From Leptasterias polaris (lineage: Eukaryota; Echinodermata; Asteroidea; Forcipulatida; Asteriidae): 64,000 bases of DNA. The notes beneath the pieces are model-generated. The model did no database searches and was not told where the DNA came from. It saw only the letters and a program-made list of their open reading frames with translations. The stretch covers positions 248,001-312,000 of the forward strand of contig JAZGTN010000012.1 of assembly GCA_037783415.1 (NCBI GenBank), read 5' to 3'. The position numbers and the translations under genes were made by a program. Below, one piece after another: positions 9,789 to 20,108 of this stretch; the first letter of the stretch is position 1, and the number at the start of each line of letters is the position of its first letter.

Positions 9789-10335
9789 GTAAGTTTCCCC
9801 CAATGCATTTGCAAAAAGTATTGGAGAAGATACATGTTGGAGGGTGTGCACAACATTGATAACATTGCAATTGTAAATGTTCACAGATTTGCTCATAACT
9901 TTCATGGTATGAAAACGGTCATGGTAGAAAACTTCCCTTTTCACTTTTTTGAAGCATTTCCAGCAGTATTAATTACTCATTTGGGTTGGGGGTTAAACTG
10001 CATATATTCTATACTAATGTTGCACAGTTGGACCAAGTTATTGGACAGATACACGACACTCATCCACACATTGATCTACCGGCATAGTTCTCATGACGTG
10101 GTATGATCAACAAGGACAACCGATGTTTCTCGGAAAGAATTTAGATTTGTAAATTTTGAGAAAGTTGATACATCATTACTTTCATCGACAACATTGCCCA
10201 CAGTCAACAACTGTTAAAACATTGCCCACATAATCTATGTGTGGGATTTCTGTGTCCGTCAGAGGCAGCTTGTGAAATAGTCATCTCATGAAGTTAATGT
10301 GTATTTCTTGTCAACTATTTCTCTTACCTTTCCAG
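9789..10335 (+). other. Intron 5
   Basis: A 547-bp intron. Bases 9838-9970 resemble the left half of the TTAA-type MITE family B (start AGGGTGTGCACAACATTG). The short inverted phrase CATTGCCCACA occurs near 10191 and 10221. Otherwise nothing is seen. Confidence 0.7.
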
Positions 10336-10678
10336 CGGGTGTAATGAGGAGTGCTGTCAAAACAGATAACCAAGACAGAGAGCCCTTGGCCCAGGGCAAG
10401 CTAGAAAACACAACATCTGGTACCCAGGCTTCTAAATCCTCATCAGTCCAGACAAATAAACAGGGCTCCTCTGTCGCCTCAAGCCAGAGTTCTTTTGCCA
10501 GTGGGAGCAGCAAGGCAGGGGCAAACCCAGCTGGGAAGCCACCAATCGTACCCGCCTCAATCAGCAAAGACAACAAGGGGGCGAGAATGGTGCTGGAGGT
10601 ACAGAAACAGCCGTCGCCGAAAGAGATAAGGGAGTCGATCAATGTACCTGAGATCATGAACAGTGGTGGAGACATTTC
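10336..10678 (+). CDS. TTLL5: TTLL5 exon 6: low-complexity Ser/Gln/Lys linker
   Basis: The acceptor is CTTTCCAG ending at 10335 and the donor is GTAAGT at 10679. It encodes residues 191-304 with two trailing bases. Composition is dominated by Ser, Gln, Ala, Lys and Pro (for example SSVQTNKQGSSVASSQSSFA), with no hydrophobic core, so it should be disordered. The end (SPKEIRESINVPEIMNSGGD) is more mixed and may be a short interaction helix. In vertebrate TTLL5 the equivalent stretch is an acidic, low-complexity linker of different sequence, so this exon is supported by position, phase and an open frame more than by identity. Confidence 0.83.
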
Positions 10679-10774
10679 GTAAGTTTTTTCCGAAGGATTC
10701 TAATCTCTATGGGATTTGAGGCATTGCATGGTGAGGTATCAATGTTTATTTGGTTTGCGGTAACACCATGTGTA

Positions 10775-11060
10775 TATCTACTTGCTAGGTAGATTTTGTT
10801 CTTTGAGAACTTGTCTTGCTATTTATTCTACTGCTGTGGAGTAGATTATTCGGAATTTGGGAGACTTCTCAGTTCTTAAAGGAACTGTCCTGCTTATTAA
10901 CTACTACCTGGGGAGGTAGGAAATCGGGCGGGACTGCTACTTTCGCTTAGTGGATCGAGGGGACTTCTCGTTATTAACTTCACTTCGCGGAGTGAGTTCT
11001 TAATTGGTCTCAACGTTTCGACTAGCTTGCTCTAGTCACCGTCAGGAGACTGATTCTAAT
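10775..11060. repeat. Hairpin-rich element remnant, possibly Penelope-like
   Basis: Contains a series of short stems: TCTACTTGCTAGGTAGA, TCTACTGCTGTGGAGTAGA, CTACTACCTGGGGAGGTAG and CACTTCGCGGAGTG, then TCTCAACGTTTCGACTAGCT. The ACGTTTCGAC..(A)GTC phrase is one I associate with ends of Penelope-like or related retroelements in marine animals; that assignment is weak recall. A related phrase occurs at 50483-50520. Confidence 0.4.
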
Positions 11061-11104
11061 CTAAATATGTCAGTTTAGAAATCTTATGGATTCATGAGTT
11101 TGCT

Positions 11105-11250
11105 GGCCTGATACTTCGCCTCAATGCCTCTGGTCATTGCCTTAGTGCCCCTTGAAATGTTCTCGTACAAATTCAAATTTCCCTCATAGAGTTGCCCTTT
11201 ACACAGAAAAAAAATACTTCGCTCTTACAAGAATGAAGTATCAGACCTGA
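11105..11250. repeat. MITE with CCTGATACTTC ends
   Basis: GGCCTGATACTTCGCC at left and GAAGTATCAGACCTG at right are inverted; the interior has the family phrase GCCTTAGTGCCCCTTGAA and TTTCCCTCATAGAG. Confidence 0.82.
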
Positions 11251-11382
11251 GGTAGGTTTGTTCAATAAAACATTTACTTCATTTGCAAGCTTATCCTTTG
11301 TTTCTCTTTGTGTGGTGAAAGATTACAACTGTTTTCATGTAATAACCCGTGTTTTTTATTTATATGTATATTGTTTTGGCAG

Positions 11383-11503
11383 TAAATTACAAGCAAGACA
11401 AGCGTTTGCCACATACCTCCTTCGTGTTCAGCAGAGATTACTGGAGGAAACGAGTAAACCACCAGAGTTAGTGGAAGAATCAGCCGAGAATGATGAACAA
11501 ATG
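11383..11503 (+). CDS. TTLL5: TTLL5 exon 7: ARQAFATYL helix
   Basis: The acceptor is TTTTGGCAG ending at 11382 and the donor is GTAGGA at 11504. It encodes residues 305-345: SKLQARQAFATYLLRVQQRL, then LEETSKPPELVEESAENDEQM. It matches vertebrate TTLL5 [20 protein letters not shown] followed by an acidic stretch ending EDEQM. This opens the conserved helical module in the tail (exons 7-10) that family studies link to binding of partner proteins. The match is strong enough that this module must be under selection despite the divergent linker in front of it. Confidence 0.94.
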
Positions 11504-11690
11504 GTAGGAGTCAGCTCTTCTTAAAACTCAATCATTCGTTACTTTTGATTTAGTCTTGATTTTATGTAAATGTAAATTTATGTAAATTTTATGTAAATGT
11601 GCTCATATTTCCAGTGTAGAATCTTGCCTGCATGGTAAAGCCCTGAGGTACACAAGGTCACTTTTGTTTGTAAACAAGGTGACATCTATA

Positions 11691-12168
11691 CAACCTCGTT
11701 CCCAGTGGTGTACGATCTCGCCGCGCCATGTTTTTTCTTTCCCAGAATGCTTCGCTCGATTGTAACCCGCTGGAAGTGTGTCTTTGAAATATCCAAATAT
11801 ATTGGATATTTTAATTAGTCCTGAGGTTGATCCATTCTGTGTTAGAGACTACGCAGAGCGCGCTGTCAAAAGACGCACAAGTCATAGAGCAACTGACCCC
11901 CTCTCATTCCTTTTTGATCTTGTGATATACCATATAAAAATATGATTCATTTGAAAAGTATTGCGTTGAAATACGTGCATATCTACATGCGCGTACTAAG
12001 CCCCCGACAAGCGCCTACAAGCGATCAAATTTTTTAACGAGCGTGCACGCAAAGCAGTCACTTTTGGCGAGCCAATCAGCGTTGTTTTTTAGTGCTTCCC
12101 TTTCAGGGGTTGGAGACAAACGCGGAGCTAGCGGGCATTTCGGCGCGCTGCCCATGGTAGCGAGGCTG
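11691..12168. repeat. 478-bp MITE with perfect 9-bp target duplication
   Basis: The ends CAACCTCGTTCCC and CGCTACC-type complement (GGTAGCGAGGCTG) are inverted. The element is flanked on both sides by ACATCTATA (11682-11690 and 12169-12177). A 9-bp duplication with CA..TG termini fits Mutator-like (MULE) elements best. The interior is not coding. The duplication is unmutated, so the insertion is recent relative to other repeats here. Confidence 0.85.
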
Positions 12169-12290
12169 ACATCTATAGGATGGTCTCTGTTGGCTACAGT
12201 GACAATGTTAAAGGGTTGCCATTTGCAGTGATCTTGCCCGAGTTGCAGCAGACATTGTATTGATTAATATTTGGACACTTCTCTCGTCAG

Positions 12291-12437
12291 GATTTGGTGC
12301 TGCGCTTCCTGAAGAGAGCGGCCAGCAACCTGCAGCAGCCGTTCAAAGTGATCGTGCCAAGTCGTAAACTACCGCCCCACGATAGGAGAAGAATCTTAGC
12401 CAAGCAGCTGGCTGATTTTGTTCAGATTTACAATAAG
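12291..12437 (+). CDS. TTLL5: TTLL5 exon 8: LRFLKRA..RRRILAKQLADF module
   Basis: The acceptor is CTCTCGTCAG ending at 12290 and the donor is GTATGT at 12438. The exon is exactly 49 codons with phase 0 at both ends: DLVLRFLKRAASNLQQPFKV, then IVPSRKLPPHDRRRILAKQL and ADFVQIYNK. It is the best conserved piece in the window, closely matching the vertebrate TTLL5 run ELVVRFLKRASNNLQ..VLPSR..ERRRILAHQLGDFI..YNK. Being in phase 0, its loss would keep the frame but remove the core of the conserved tail module. A 478-bp MITE with a perfect 9-bp duplication sits in the intron just before it (11691-12168). Confidence 0.96.
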
Positions 12438-12904
12438 GTATGTTACTTTGTACACCTTTTGGTTTTTGTTTCTTTTCACTGAGTCTGTACCTGGAGAAAG
12501 TCTTTCTAACAATTGGTTAAGTGTTTGTTTTCAGCTTAACCCTTTCAGCCCAAATGACGACTTTAGTCGACTGTGCACTATACCCTGCTTGAGCCCCAAT
12601 GAAAGCTTTATTTGACCAAGATAACACACTAAAAAACACTCCAGCCTGAGCACAAAGGCCATTTGTTAAGAAGGTGTAATTTTGTCCATGTTCACCCTTC
12701 ATACCCAAGCTTACTTTGGTTGGAAAGATAAATATCGGATCTATCGGATGAAAAATTAAATAACATAAGGTTGATATTATGCAATCCCTTCAAATTGGAT
12801 TAAAAAGAACCAAAATGCCGAACACCAGACGGTTGTGTACAAACAAGTGTTTGGGTTTACAGAACAACACTGATGATTGTTTGTATGTTGTGTGTATAAT
12901 TCAG
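12438..12904 (+). other. Intron 8
   Basis: A 467-bp intron. At 12536 a TTAACCCTTTCAGCCC terminus resembles a piggyBac-type left end, but no matching right end follows. The rest is unremarkable AT-rich sequence. Confidence 0.68.
12536..12650. repeat. Possible piggyBac-type left end
   Basis: TTAACCCTTTCAGCCCAAAT resembles the TTAACCCTT termini of the elements at 15183 and 20109, followed by a small palindrome GACGACTTTAGTCGAC. No matching right end was seen, so the element is truncated or the match is chance. Confidence 0.4.
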
Positions 12905-13026
12905 GAGACAGACCAGATGGACCTGCGCAGGAAGATGGATCAGAAGCTGGGCAATCATTCCAAGGATAGAGAGAACCAGGGTGCTGTGAAGGAGGAGAGG
13001 TTCGGTCAATTCACCACCATTGCTAG
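12905..13026 (+). CDS. TTLL5: TTLL5 exon 9: charged segment ending FTTIAR
   Basis: The acceptor is TATAATTCAG ending at 12904 and the donor is GTAACA at 13027. It encodes residues 395-434 plus two bases: ETDQMDLRRKMDQKLGNHSK, then DRENQGAVKEERFGQFTTIA. The ETDQM start matches vertebrate ETEQM after IYNK, and the end corresponds to the vertebrate FQEFIRQA stretch. The middle is highly charged in both lineages but not conserved letter by letter. Two bases (AG) join the first base of exon 10 to make a Ser codon. Confidence 0.91.
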
Positions 13027-13735
13027 GTAACAACACTAAGCTTGTGTTTGATTTGATATTTTATTAAAAAAAAAAAAAAAATCGTTGCCCGCAGTCCAAA
13101 TTGGATGCGATCTTACAAAAATGTTTAAAAGGTACAAAAAGTAATTAATAGAAAAACACGAATTGTTGGAAAAAACATTATAATTATTATAAAACTTATT
13201 ATTAAAAATATAACTATTATACAAAACAAAAGATAAAATTTGAAGCAAAGGCAATAAAAACATAAAAAAGTACCAGAACCCAAAGCACCAGAATCATTTG
13301 TGTAAAATTCTAGTAAAAAATAGGGAGGGGCTGTTTAAAAAAAGTTTAGTTCTGGTAGGCAGTAAAGAGAAATGGTGACTGTTGCGAAGGGTTTTCCCAT
13401 GAATCTCTTGCCTAGTAGGTGAAATAAGGGATTGTGTACAGATATTATGGGTAATGTCTTGGGCGAATTTAACACAGTGCTCACTTCTCCTGGCAGAAAG
13501 AGAGTCAAGTTCACATGCTTTGCGTGTTTACGGTTATAGAAAATACGTGTAAAAGAATTGTTTTGCAAAGTCATCTGCGCATCAAGCTGAGTTGTGGCAG
13601 TAGGAAGATTAATTTAACCAAAACCCATGACTATCTAAAGCTTCAAAGTGGTTTGTAGCAAGTTGCTCAAAGTGTGAGAGTAACTTTAGAACTCTCCTTT
13701 CACCCATCATGGTTTTTTTGTTTTTGGTTATGCAG
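13027..13735 (+). other. Intron 9
   Basis: A 709-bp intron. An A-rich tract at 13065-13080 is followed by an A/T-rich segment with many poly-A runs (to about 13320), suggesting the reverse complement of a retroposed sequence with decayed sequence after it. No source gene or element was recognised. Confidence 0.6.
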
Positions 13736-13971
13736 CGAGAGTGAACTGGAAGAGCTCCTGACTACGTACACCAAGCAGAATAAGTCCGCCAGCATCTTCC
13801 TGGGTACTGGCTCCACACAGGCCAACTACAAAAGCATGAATGACATCACGGCACGTCCTATATCGTCTCACCCCAAGGCCAGTGCTAGCAGCACCAATAT
13901 CCACCATCGACACAACTCAAGCGAAGGCCCCACTGATGTTCACAACAGTGACAGTAGAACCAAAGATACAG
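13736..13971 (+). CDS. TTLL5: TTLL5 exon 10: ESELEELLTTYTKQNKSASIFLGT
   Basis: The acceptor is GGTTATGCAG ending at 13735 and the donor is GTAGGT at 13972. It encodes residues 435-513 plus one base. The start, SESELEELLTTYTKQNKSAS, followed by IFLGTGS, closely matches the vertebrate TTLL5 run [21 protein letters not shown] then VFLGTHS. The rest is Ser/His/Asn-rich and probably disordered. A tRNA-derived SINE lies only about 15 bases after the donor. It ends in phase 1, as do exons 11 and 12, which makes the following small exons frame-neutral cassettes. Confidence 0.94.
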
Positions 13972-13984
13972 GTAGGTTGTTAAA

Positions 13985-14225
13985 CTTATACAAAATCGAG
14001 TTGGCTCAGTGGTTTCTTTTCCTGCCTTTAACCTCTGTGGACCCTGGTTCGAATCCCACCCCAGACCAGAGCCTTGCATGTAGATTGGGTTTTCAGTCCC
14101 TATACCTGATTGCGAGGATTTTTCTCAATTGAGGTTTTCCTCCCACACCTTAAACTGAACAATTCATCATCGTCTCCTATTCATCCTGTTATTGGTGCTT
14201 ATTTAATGCGTAATGAAATGAATTA
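13985..14225 (+). repeat. tRNA-derived SINE
   Basis: GAGTTGGCTCAGTGGTTTC (box A-like) and GGTTCGAATCCCACCCC (box B) lie about 45 bp apart, followed by a body with ATTGAGGTTTTCCTCCCACA and a decaying tail. It starts just after the exon 10 donor. Confidence 0.75.
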
Positions 14226-15182
14226 AAAGCTTCAGTGCACTCCATGCATTTTTTTGGTTTACAATTGCTAATTGCTATGTTTTGAAACATTTGTAATGGA
14301 TTAAAGTAAACCACAACACGTTTCACACTGCAAAACTTGACAAGTAGATTTGTAGGGAATTTTACAGGCTTCCGGTTCGTTGGTAACAGCAGGTGAAAAA
14401 GGTCATTGTTTCTCTTGGGGTTCCATGGCTGATCATGTATTACTCCTTTGGATCCAGTTCATGAAGTTGTTAAAAAGCATGAAAAATACCAATTAACGTC
14501 AGTAACCGGAAATCATTCAACAAGTATCGTACCAGTAATTAACTGGGATTGTATTTGGTGAAAAGCTAAATTTCTTCGTGCTAAACAATTGTTGAATTTG
14601 TTGCGGTTCTTCCTTCCCTGTACTTGACTGAGTTGAAGGGGGTAACTTGTGGGGGTGTAGACAAGTTATTACAATGTACCTAAGGTTGATTTCACTTTAT
14701 GCATGGGTTAAGCTTGAAGAAGACACATGTACCCCGGGGGCATAGCCAGTTACAGTACTACTATGCCCAGGAGTTGAAGAACATACTTGTACGGATAGGA
14801 GTAAAGCCATGTATTACACTAAACTTGGTTAAAGGGGTCTGCTTTTAATGTATTGTACATTCACTCAGAGTGTATCCCTTTACCCAGGGGTTGAACATCT
14901 GTCTACCCAGGGGGGTTGAAAGGGGGGTATGCGTACCTGTATGGGTGTAGCCAGCTATTGTGCTTTATCGGACTCAGAGTCTGTGAGGGCACAGACTCCC
15001 CAAGGAGCTGTCAGTAAATTCAGGAGTGACATTGGCAGGATATTAAGCAAAGATTGCATGCACATGGGAAGGTTTCCTAGAAAGTCAGAAAAGTGTAGAG
15101 TTTAAAATGTTTTCTCTCCCTGATAGAGGCAGCCTTTTAAAAAAATATTCAGGCTAGATTTCACAATACATTACCATTCATC

Positions 15183-15473
15183 TTAACCCTTTAGAGACCA
15201 TAGCGGCCACAAGTGGCTTGTACCAAAACGCCCATAGCGGCTGCAAATGGCCGCAAAGTTTAACCTACTTCTATAAAGGTCATGGCCACATAGGAAATTT
15301 TCCGATGTAGTATGTTGACATGGTATTCAAATTTCTAAAACAAGAAACTCAATTTTCTCTCTCATTTTATTTATGTTGACATTTTTACTGACAATAAAGA
15401 AACTAACAATATTAGCAATGTCTGGGCGTTTTGTGATGATCATACGGAAATGAATGGTCTCTAAAAGGGTTAA
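15183..15473. repeat. TTAA-flanked MITE (piggyBac type), 291 bp
   Basis: Left TTAACCCTTTAGAGACCAT and right ATGGTCTCTAAAAGGGTTAA are near-perfect inverted ends including the TTAA target. Subterminal phrases CATAGCGGCCACAAGTGGC and CATAGCGGCTGCAAATGGCC repeat next to the left end. No coding sequence remains. Confidence 0.85.
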
Positions 15474-15482
15474 TGAGTTATC

Positions 15483-15560
15483 AATAAATAATAATAATAT
15501 GCAGTTCTTATTTAGCGCTTCATCACACTTGAGGGCGTCTCATAGTGCGTTTATTTTTTT
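15483..15560 (-). repeat. SINE/LINE 3' tail fragment
   Basis: AATAATAATAATATGCAG followed by TTATTTAGCGCTTCATCACA is the reverse complement of a retroposon end of the type AGCGCTAAATAAG plus (ATT)n. Body absent. Confidence 0.55.
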
Positions 15561-15621
15561 ACAAAGTATGTGGAGCTATGTTTGAAATAACATTTTCTTT
15601 AAAAACATGTATCGAAGAACA

Positions 15622-15745
15622 GGGCCCAAATTCATAGAGCTGCTGAAGCAGACAATAATGCTTAACAGGTTTACTTTACCCTGGTAAGCAAAACTGCCTT
15701 GTGCTCGGCTACTTCGTACTTTTTAATCTATGGATTTGGGCTCTG
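15622..15745. repeat. Family A MITE, shortened
   Basis: GGGCCCAAATTCATAGAGCT, then GCTTAACAGG, CTGGTAAGCA and GGATTTGGGCTCTGG. It lacks the central CCAGTCAC part. Confidence 0.7.
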
Positions 15746-16018
15746 GAAGTTATAGTAATAACTTTGTCTAAATATTACAATGTCTAGCAATGTTGCACAT
15801 ACTGGAAGAGGAGTAAATGCAGGCAGTTGAACAGAAGCAGGTCGGTCCATGGTGCTCCTCGGTAGGGAACCAATTGAGCAATTTCATCCTGGGGATGGTT
15901 TTGCCAAATTGTAAAAATAACATTCTGTCAGGGTGGGTTTATTTCCACCCACCGGTATGTGTGGGCTTGATCGTGAAAGCTGAACCGGTAGAGTGATTTG
16001 TGCAGTCTTGCTTCATGA

Positions 16019-16200
16019 CCAGAGCGTGATTTCATAGACCTGCTTAAGCAGAAAATATGACTTAACGGTTTTCTGCGTAGCAAAAATGACCAGGATACCA
16101 GTCACAGGTATGATTCATGTGAAATGGTATTTTGCTAAGCATATTTTTGTTGTGCCTGGCTACTTTTTGTGCCTAAGCAGCTCTATGAAATTGGACCCTG
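16019..16200. repeat. Family A MITE
   Basis: Starts CCAGAGCGTGATTTCATAGA and ends AGCAGCTCTATGAAATTGGA; the interior has CAGGATACCAGTCAC and the TTGTTGTGCCTGGCTAC phrase. Full length. Confidence 0.82.
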
Positions 16201-16474
16201 ACCTCTACTTGCCAAAACCAATGCATGTAGATTAGTTAACTCAAGGTCGAACTGTGTCTGGAGCCTGACTATTAATGGACTTCACCTCAAGGCTTGTACT
16301 TGTTAAAGATGTAATAATGAAGATGGACACACTGCTCTGCAAATGTTGTTAGTCAAAGCTTTGGGTGATGGGGATGGTATAAAATGATCTAATACCTGTG
16401 CCCAATTTCATACATATATTTATTTCTGATATAATTTCAACTGGGTGGCCCATTCAGTTGTAACCACTGGTCTA

Positions 16475-16545
16475 TAATAATAATAATAATGGTAACATTT
16501 ATAAAGCGCCTTACGCCCTGACGACCCCAAAGCGCTGTAACAAGA
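16475..16545 (-). repeat. SINE 3' tail fragment, minus strand
   Basis: (AAT)n then GGTAACATTTATAAAGCGCC, reverse of a common SINE end (GGCGCTTTATAAATG). Confidence 0.55.
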
Positions 16546-16980
16546 AAAGATAAAAAAAAAAATATAAAACGAATTGAAACTACAATAAATATGGGTATAA
16601 GCATGGACAGAGACAATAAAAAACTTTAACAATTATACAAACTTTTTACTTAGTCATTTAAAAAAACGTTCATAAAGCCTTTAAACACAAAAACTTGCAA
16701 AGCACAGAAAACTCTTGCATAGCAGAAACAGGTGACCGTCCCAAAATTGCATAAAGTTTTCTTTGTTGTGACTGGTGCCCTGCTCATTTTTTTGCTTAGC
16801 AACGAAATTCTCTAAGCTGTATTCTCTTCTTTATGGCCTTATGAAACCTGGCCCTATGCAGATAAGGTACACATACAATCGGTAGTTCTTACATGTGTAT
16901 GTTTGCACTGCATGTTTTTTAAATTATAGCTTTATAAAAGGTCAAATGAACAATTTTAGAAATAATCAAGGATTCCATTC

Positions 16981-17282
16981 CAACCAATTTCATAAAGCTG
17001 TTGAGTAGATAATTGTTCTTAGCATGTTTTTTTTCTGCTAAGCACAAACTGGCAGGGACCCAGTCACACACAGTATTTAAATGACATGGCATTTGGGCTG
17101 GTAACCTGTTTGTTCTAAGCAGGAATTTTCTTAACTCGAGGCAATTTGTTGTGCATAACTTCTTGATGAACTTGGGCAAATGAGCCACATTTTGAAGCTG
17201 ATAAATGTTCCAGTCCTGGTGAGGACAGTTCACTGCTCACAGTATGTCTTTCCTGCGGGCAGCTCTATGAAATCGGTCTTGT
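16981..17282. repeat. Family A MITE with internal insertion
   Basis: AACCAATTTCATAAAGCTGT at left, GCAGCTCTATGAAATCGG at right, but the distance is about 300 bp instead of 190; an extra stretch between about 17140 and 17250 interrupts the right arm. Confidence 0.65.
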
Positions 17283-20108
17283 ATTGTTGAGTGCAACGCA
17301 CACCAAAGATGAAGACTGGGTCTGCTTTCCTATGTTCCTTCCACCAAAATTTGATTTAGTTCACCAGATGACCCACTTAGAAAGAGAGGGAGAAAGAAAG
17401 AAAAAAAAAATACTGAAATTCTGCATTTATGGGAGTGGTGGTCCAGACCTTGTGTGATCATCAGACACAGCACCTGTAAATGTAATGAAAACACACCAAC
17501 ATTAATTTCCCCCATAGGTGTGCTCTATTTGGCTACTTCCTTTCACCCCCATTCACCCAAGGTTACCTACATGAAGTGGGTTGCAACTCCCAATGGTGCC
17601 TATGGGTTTAGGCAATCTTATCAAGGTGTACTGGGTTTAAAGGGGTCTTAATGATAAGGCGTATATTTATCAGAAGACATTCTACAATACAGTCAACCTG
17701 TGAACATCTTATCAAATGAGATTGTTACTTTTGGCAAAAATATAGTTTAAATACACTTAATTTTGTGATGGATTTTTATGCATCACCCCTGTGGACCATT
17801 ACAAGGTCAGGATTCTTCCTAGTCTGATTTCAGAAATATCAGCAAATTTGTTATTAAATATCCTGAAAAGTCTAATTTAATAGGATTTAAAAATCCTATA
17901 CCATATTGTCACCATATTCAGGAAGAGCTACATATCTTAAAGTGACAAATTATTGATTATTACAGGAAATGGCCTGTATCGCAATAATTGCATTTTGCAT
18001 TTTCAGGAAGAGCCACACGTCCCCAAAGATTCAAGTAATACATTACAACAGAAGAGCATAAATGTAGGTCAAATCATTTTTCAGGTTTCACGAAGAGCCA
18101 CTAATGTCAGTGTGCGAGTGATCATATGACATGTGCCCCCCCTTGCCTTTCCTATGTAAAATACGTTATTCAGTTGGGTGTTTAAGTAGGTCATCTCACT
18201 TTTTAGGTTTCACGAAGAGACATGTATCTTTGACTAATTACTATGGCAATTAGCCAATATATTTTAGAAATTAGTTAGCCAATGGAGAGGTTAAACTTTT
18301 ACAAATTCATGGAAACTTACAGAAACTGCAAACCGCGACATTAGTATTGCAGATTTGCATTTTTTTAAGCCAAGCACGTTGTAAAATGTAAATCTCAATC
18401 ACACGTTTTGACATAAGTGGCGCTTCCTCATCTTGCGTCTTCGGCGAGCTATAATCTTTGCTTTTTACTCATTGTCATATATTTTGTTTCAACATCATAA
18501 AAAATGCTGATGTTGCTCATTCCTGTAAATACCTCCAAGCCCATCATCACAAAAAGACCATCTCTGACCACCTGTAATACAACACTGACAAATTGATGCA
18601 AGTTCTGAAGCTACCATACATGTTACTGGGAATAATTGGCCAGGCAGATTTATGTATGTAGCTCAACAAAGTGGAACCACATTGTCAGGCACTTCAGAAT
18701 ATACACTTCAAAGTGCCGCAGGTTTCTTTGATGTTTTTGTTTTTGTTTTTGGGGGGGTCCCTTTTTTGTCACTGATTTATAGGGTGTATTTAAAAAACAA
18801 AATCAAAAAGAAATGCTTTTACTACTTTTCAAAATAGCAGAGAATAGACCAGTTACAGTAGTTTGGAAAAGCATAGGAGAATTCAGAGTGTTTTATTTTC
18901 AAAGAACATTTTTGTGTGTATGTCTATTTGGGAAAATGAATGTGCCCTTGTTTGTTTGTCTGTTTGTCTGTCAGAATTTTGTGATAAGCAGTTCCATGAC
19001 ATTATGCATTGACGTCATCATGCCGCCATCTTACAGGTGAAATGATGATAAATCAATGGTAAACGCAACATGCGGTGCAGATGAGGAGCCAATAAGCAAC
19101 CTTCTTTTGATCTCTAGCCGAGGGCGCCCTATTCAAAATGCATCATGTGCATAAGGTTTATTATAGATGAAACCCGAAAACCCTGAAATTTTCAGGAAAC
19201 AAAAATCAGTCTTGAAAAGATGCCTTTATGCACATTCAAATTGTTTTAGTTTGGCCTGTTGTGGAAACAGGAAAACACATAGAAATCTACATGTACGTGA
19301 TTTCTGATAAAAAAATAGGTCTCCGGAATCTTGAATAAGTACATGTATCAGTTTTAATACGATACATGAGTAACGTATGTGCACACTACTGGACTACCTG
19401 TATAGCAAGATGTAAAACACATGCCCAACTGCACCTGAAATAACTGTGAACGGATTGTCTGACTTTAATCGTATCCATTTGCTGGACAGGTGGGGAGTTG
19501 TAGCTACCTGCTGAGTTGCCAGCATGTAACGATAACTTCTCCATACATGAGTGATTTATTTTTGCTATTTAATTGTTGGGTTTTCTAGAATCTCCAGAGA
19601 ATGAACCAACTTTTTTTTTTTTTTTTTTTTTTTAAGAACTTTTCCCCAAAAACCTTACATGTTTGAGAATAGTACTGTAAAAAGTGTACACTTTTCATGA
19701 GAATAATGTATGTTTATTATATATTCAGGCCTTGCGCTTAAGTTTTTGTAAAGTAGCCTACCGGGCCAGTAAACTGTGCATTTTACTTGCCCCGGGTAGT
19801 TTTAGTAGCCCAGATTTTAAAAATGTATTGCAATCAATGTATCTTTCTGATGTATAAATGGTAGCGATCACAACCACTTTAATTGTCTAACCAGGTTACA
19901 TTCACACACTCAAAGATAAATCAACACATTCTTGAAATGTATTATTCACATCTGAAATGAAGAAATATGAGAATTTAACAAGTAGGTTGCACAGTTTTTA
20001 GTAGCCCACACAGGGCAAGTTGAGAAGTTGTGTTTACTAGCCCATAGCAGTTTTTACTTATAACGTTACACCAGGCTAGTTACACCAGGCTATGAGCCAT
20101 GATAATGG

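Larger units (their letters stand above)
10679..11382 (+). other. Intron 6
   Basis: A 704-bp intron composed mainly of two elements: a hairpin-rich segment with the phrase CAACGTTTCGACTAGC (about 10775-11060) and a CCTGATACTTC MITE (11105-11250). The acceptor tract before 11383 is T-rich. Confidence 0.7.

Noticed and set aside
9669..10106. 145-codon ORF overlapping exon 5
   Set aside because: It is a shifted frame across exon 5 and the following intron; the TTLL5 frame explains the exon and the rest is repeat-like.
10286..10675. 129-codon ORF on the minus strand
   Set aside because: Antisense of TTLL5 exon 6; the long open frame follows from low stop density opposite a Ser/Gln-rich exon.
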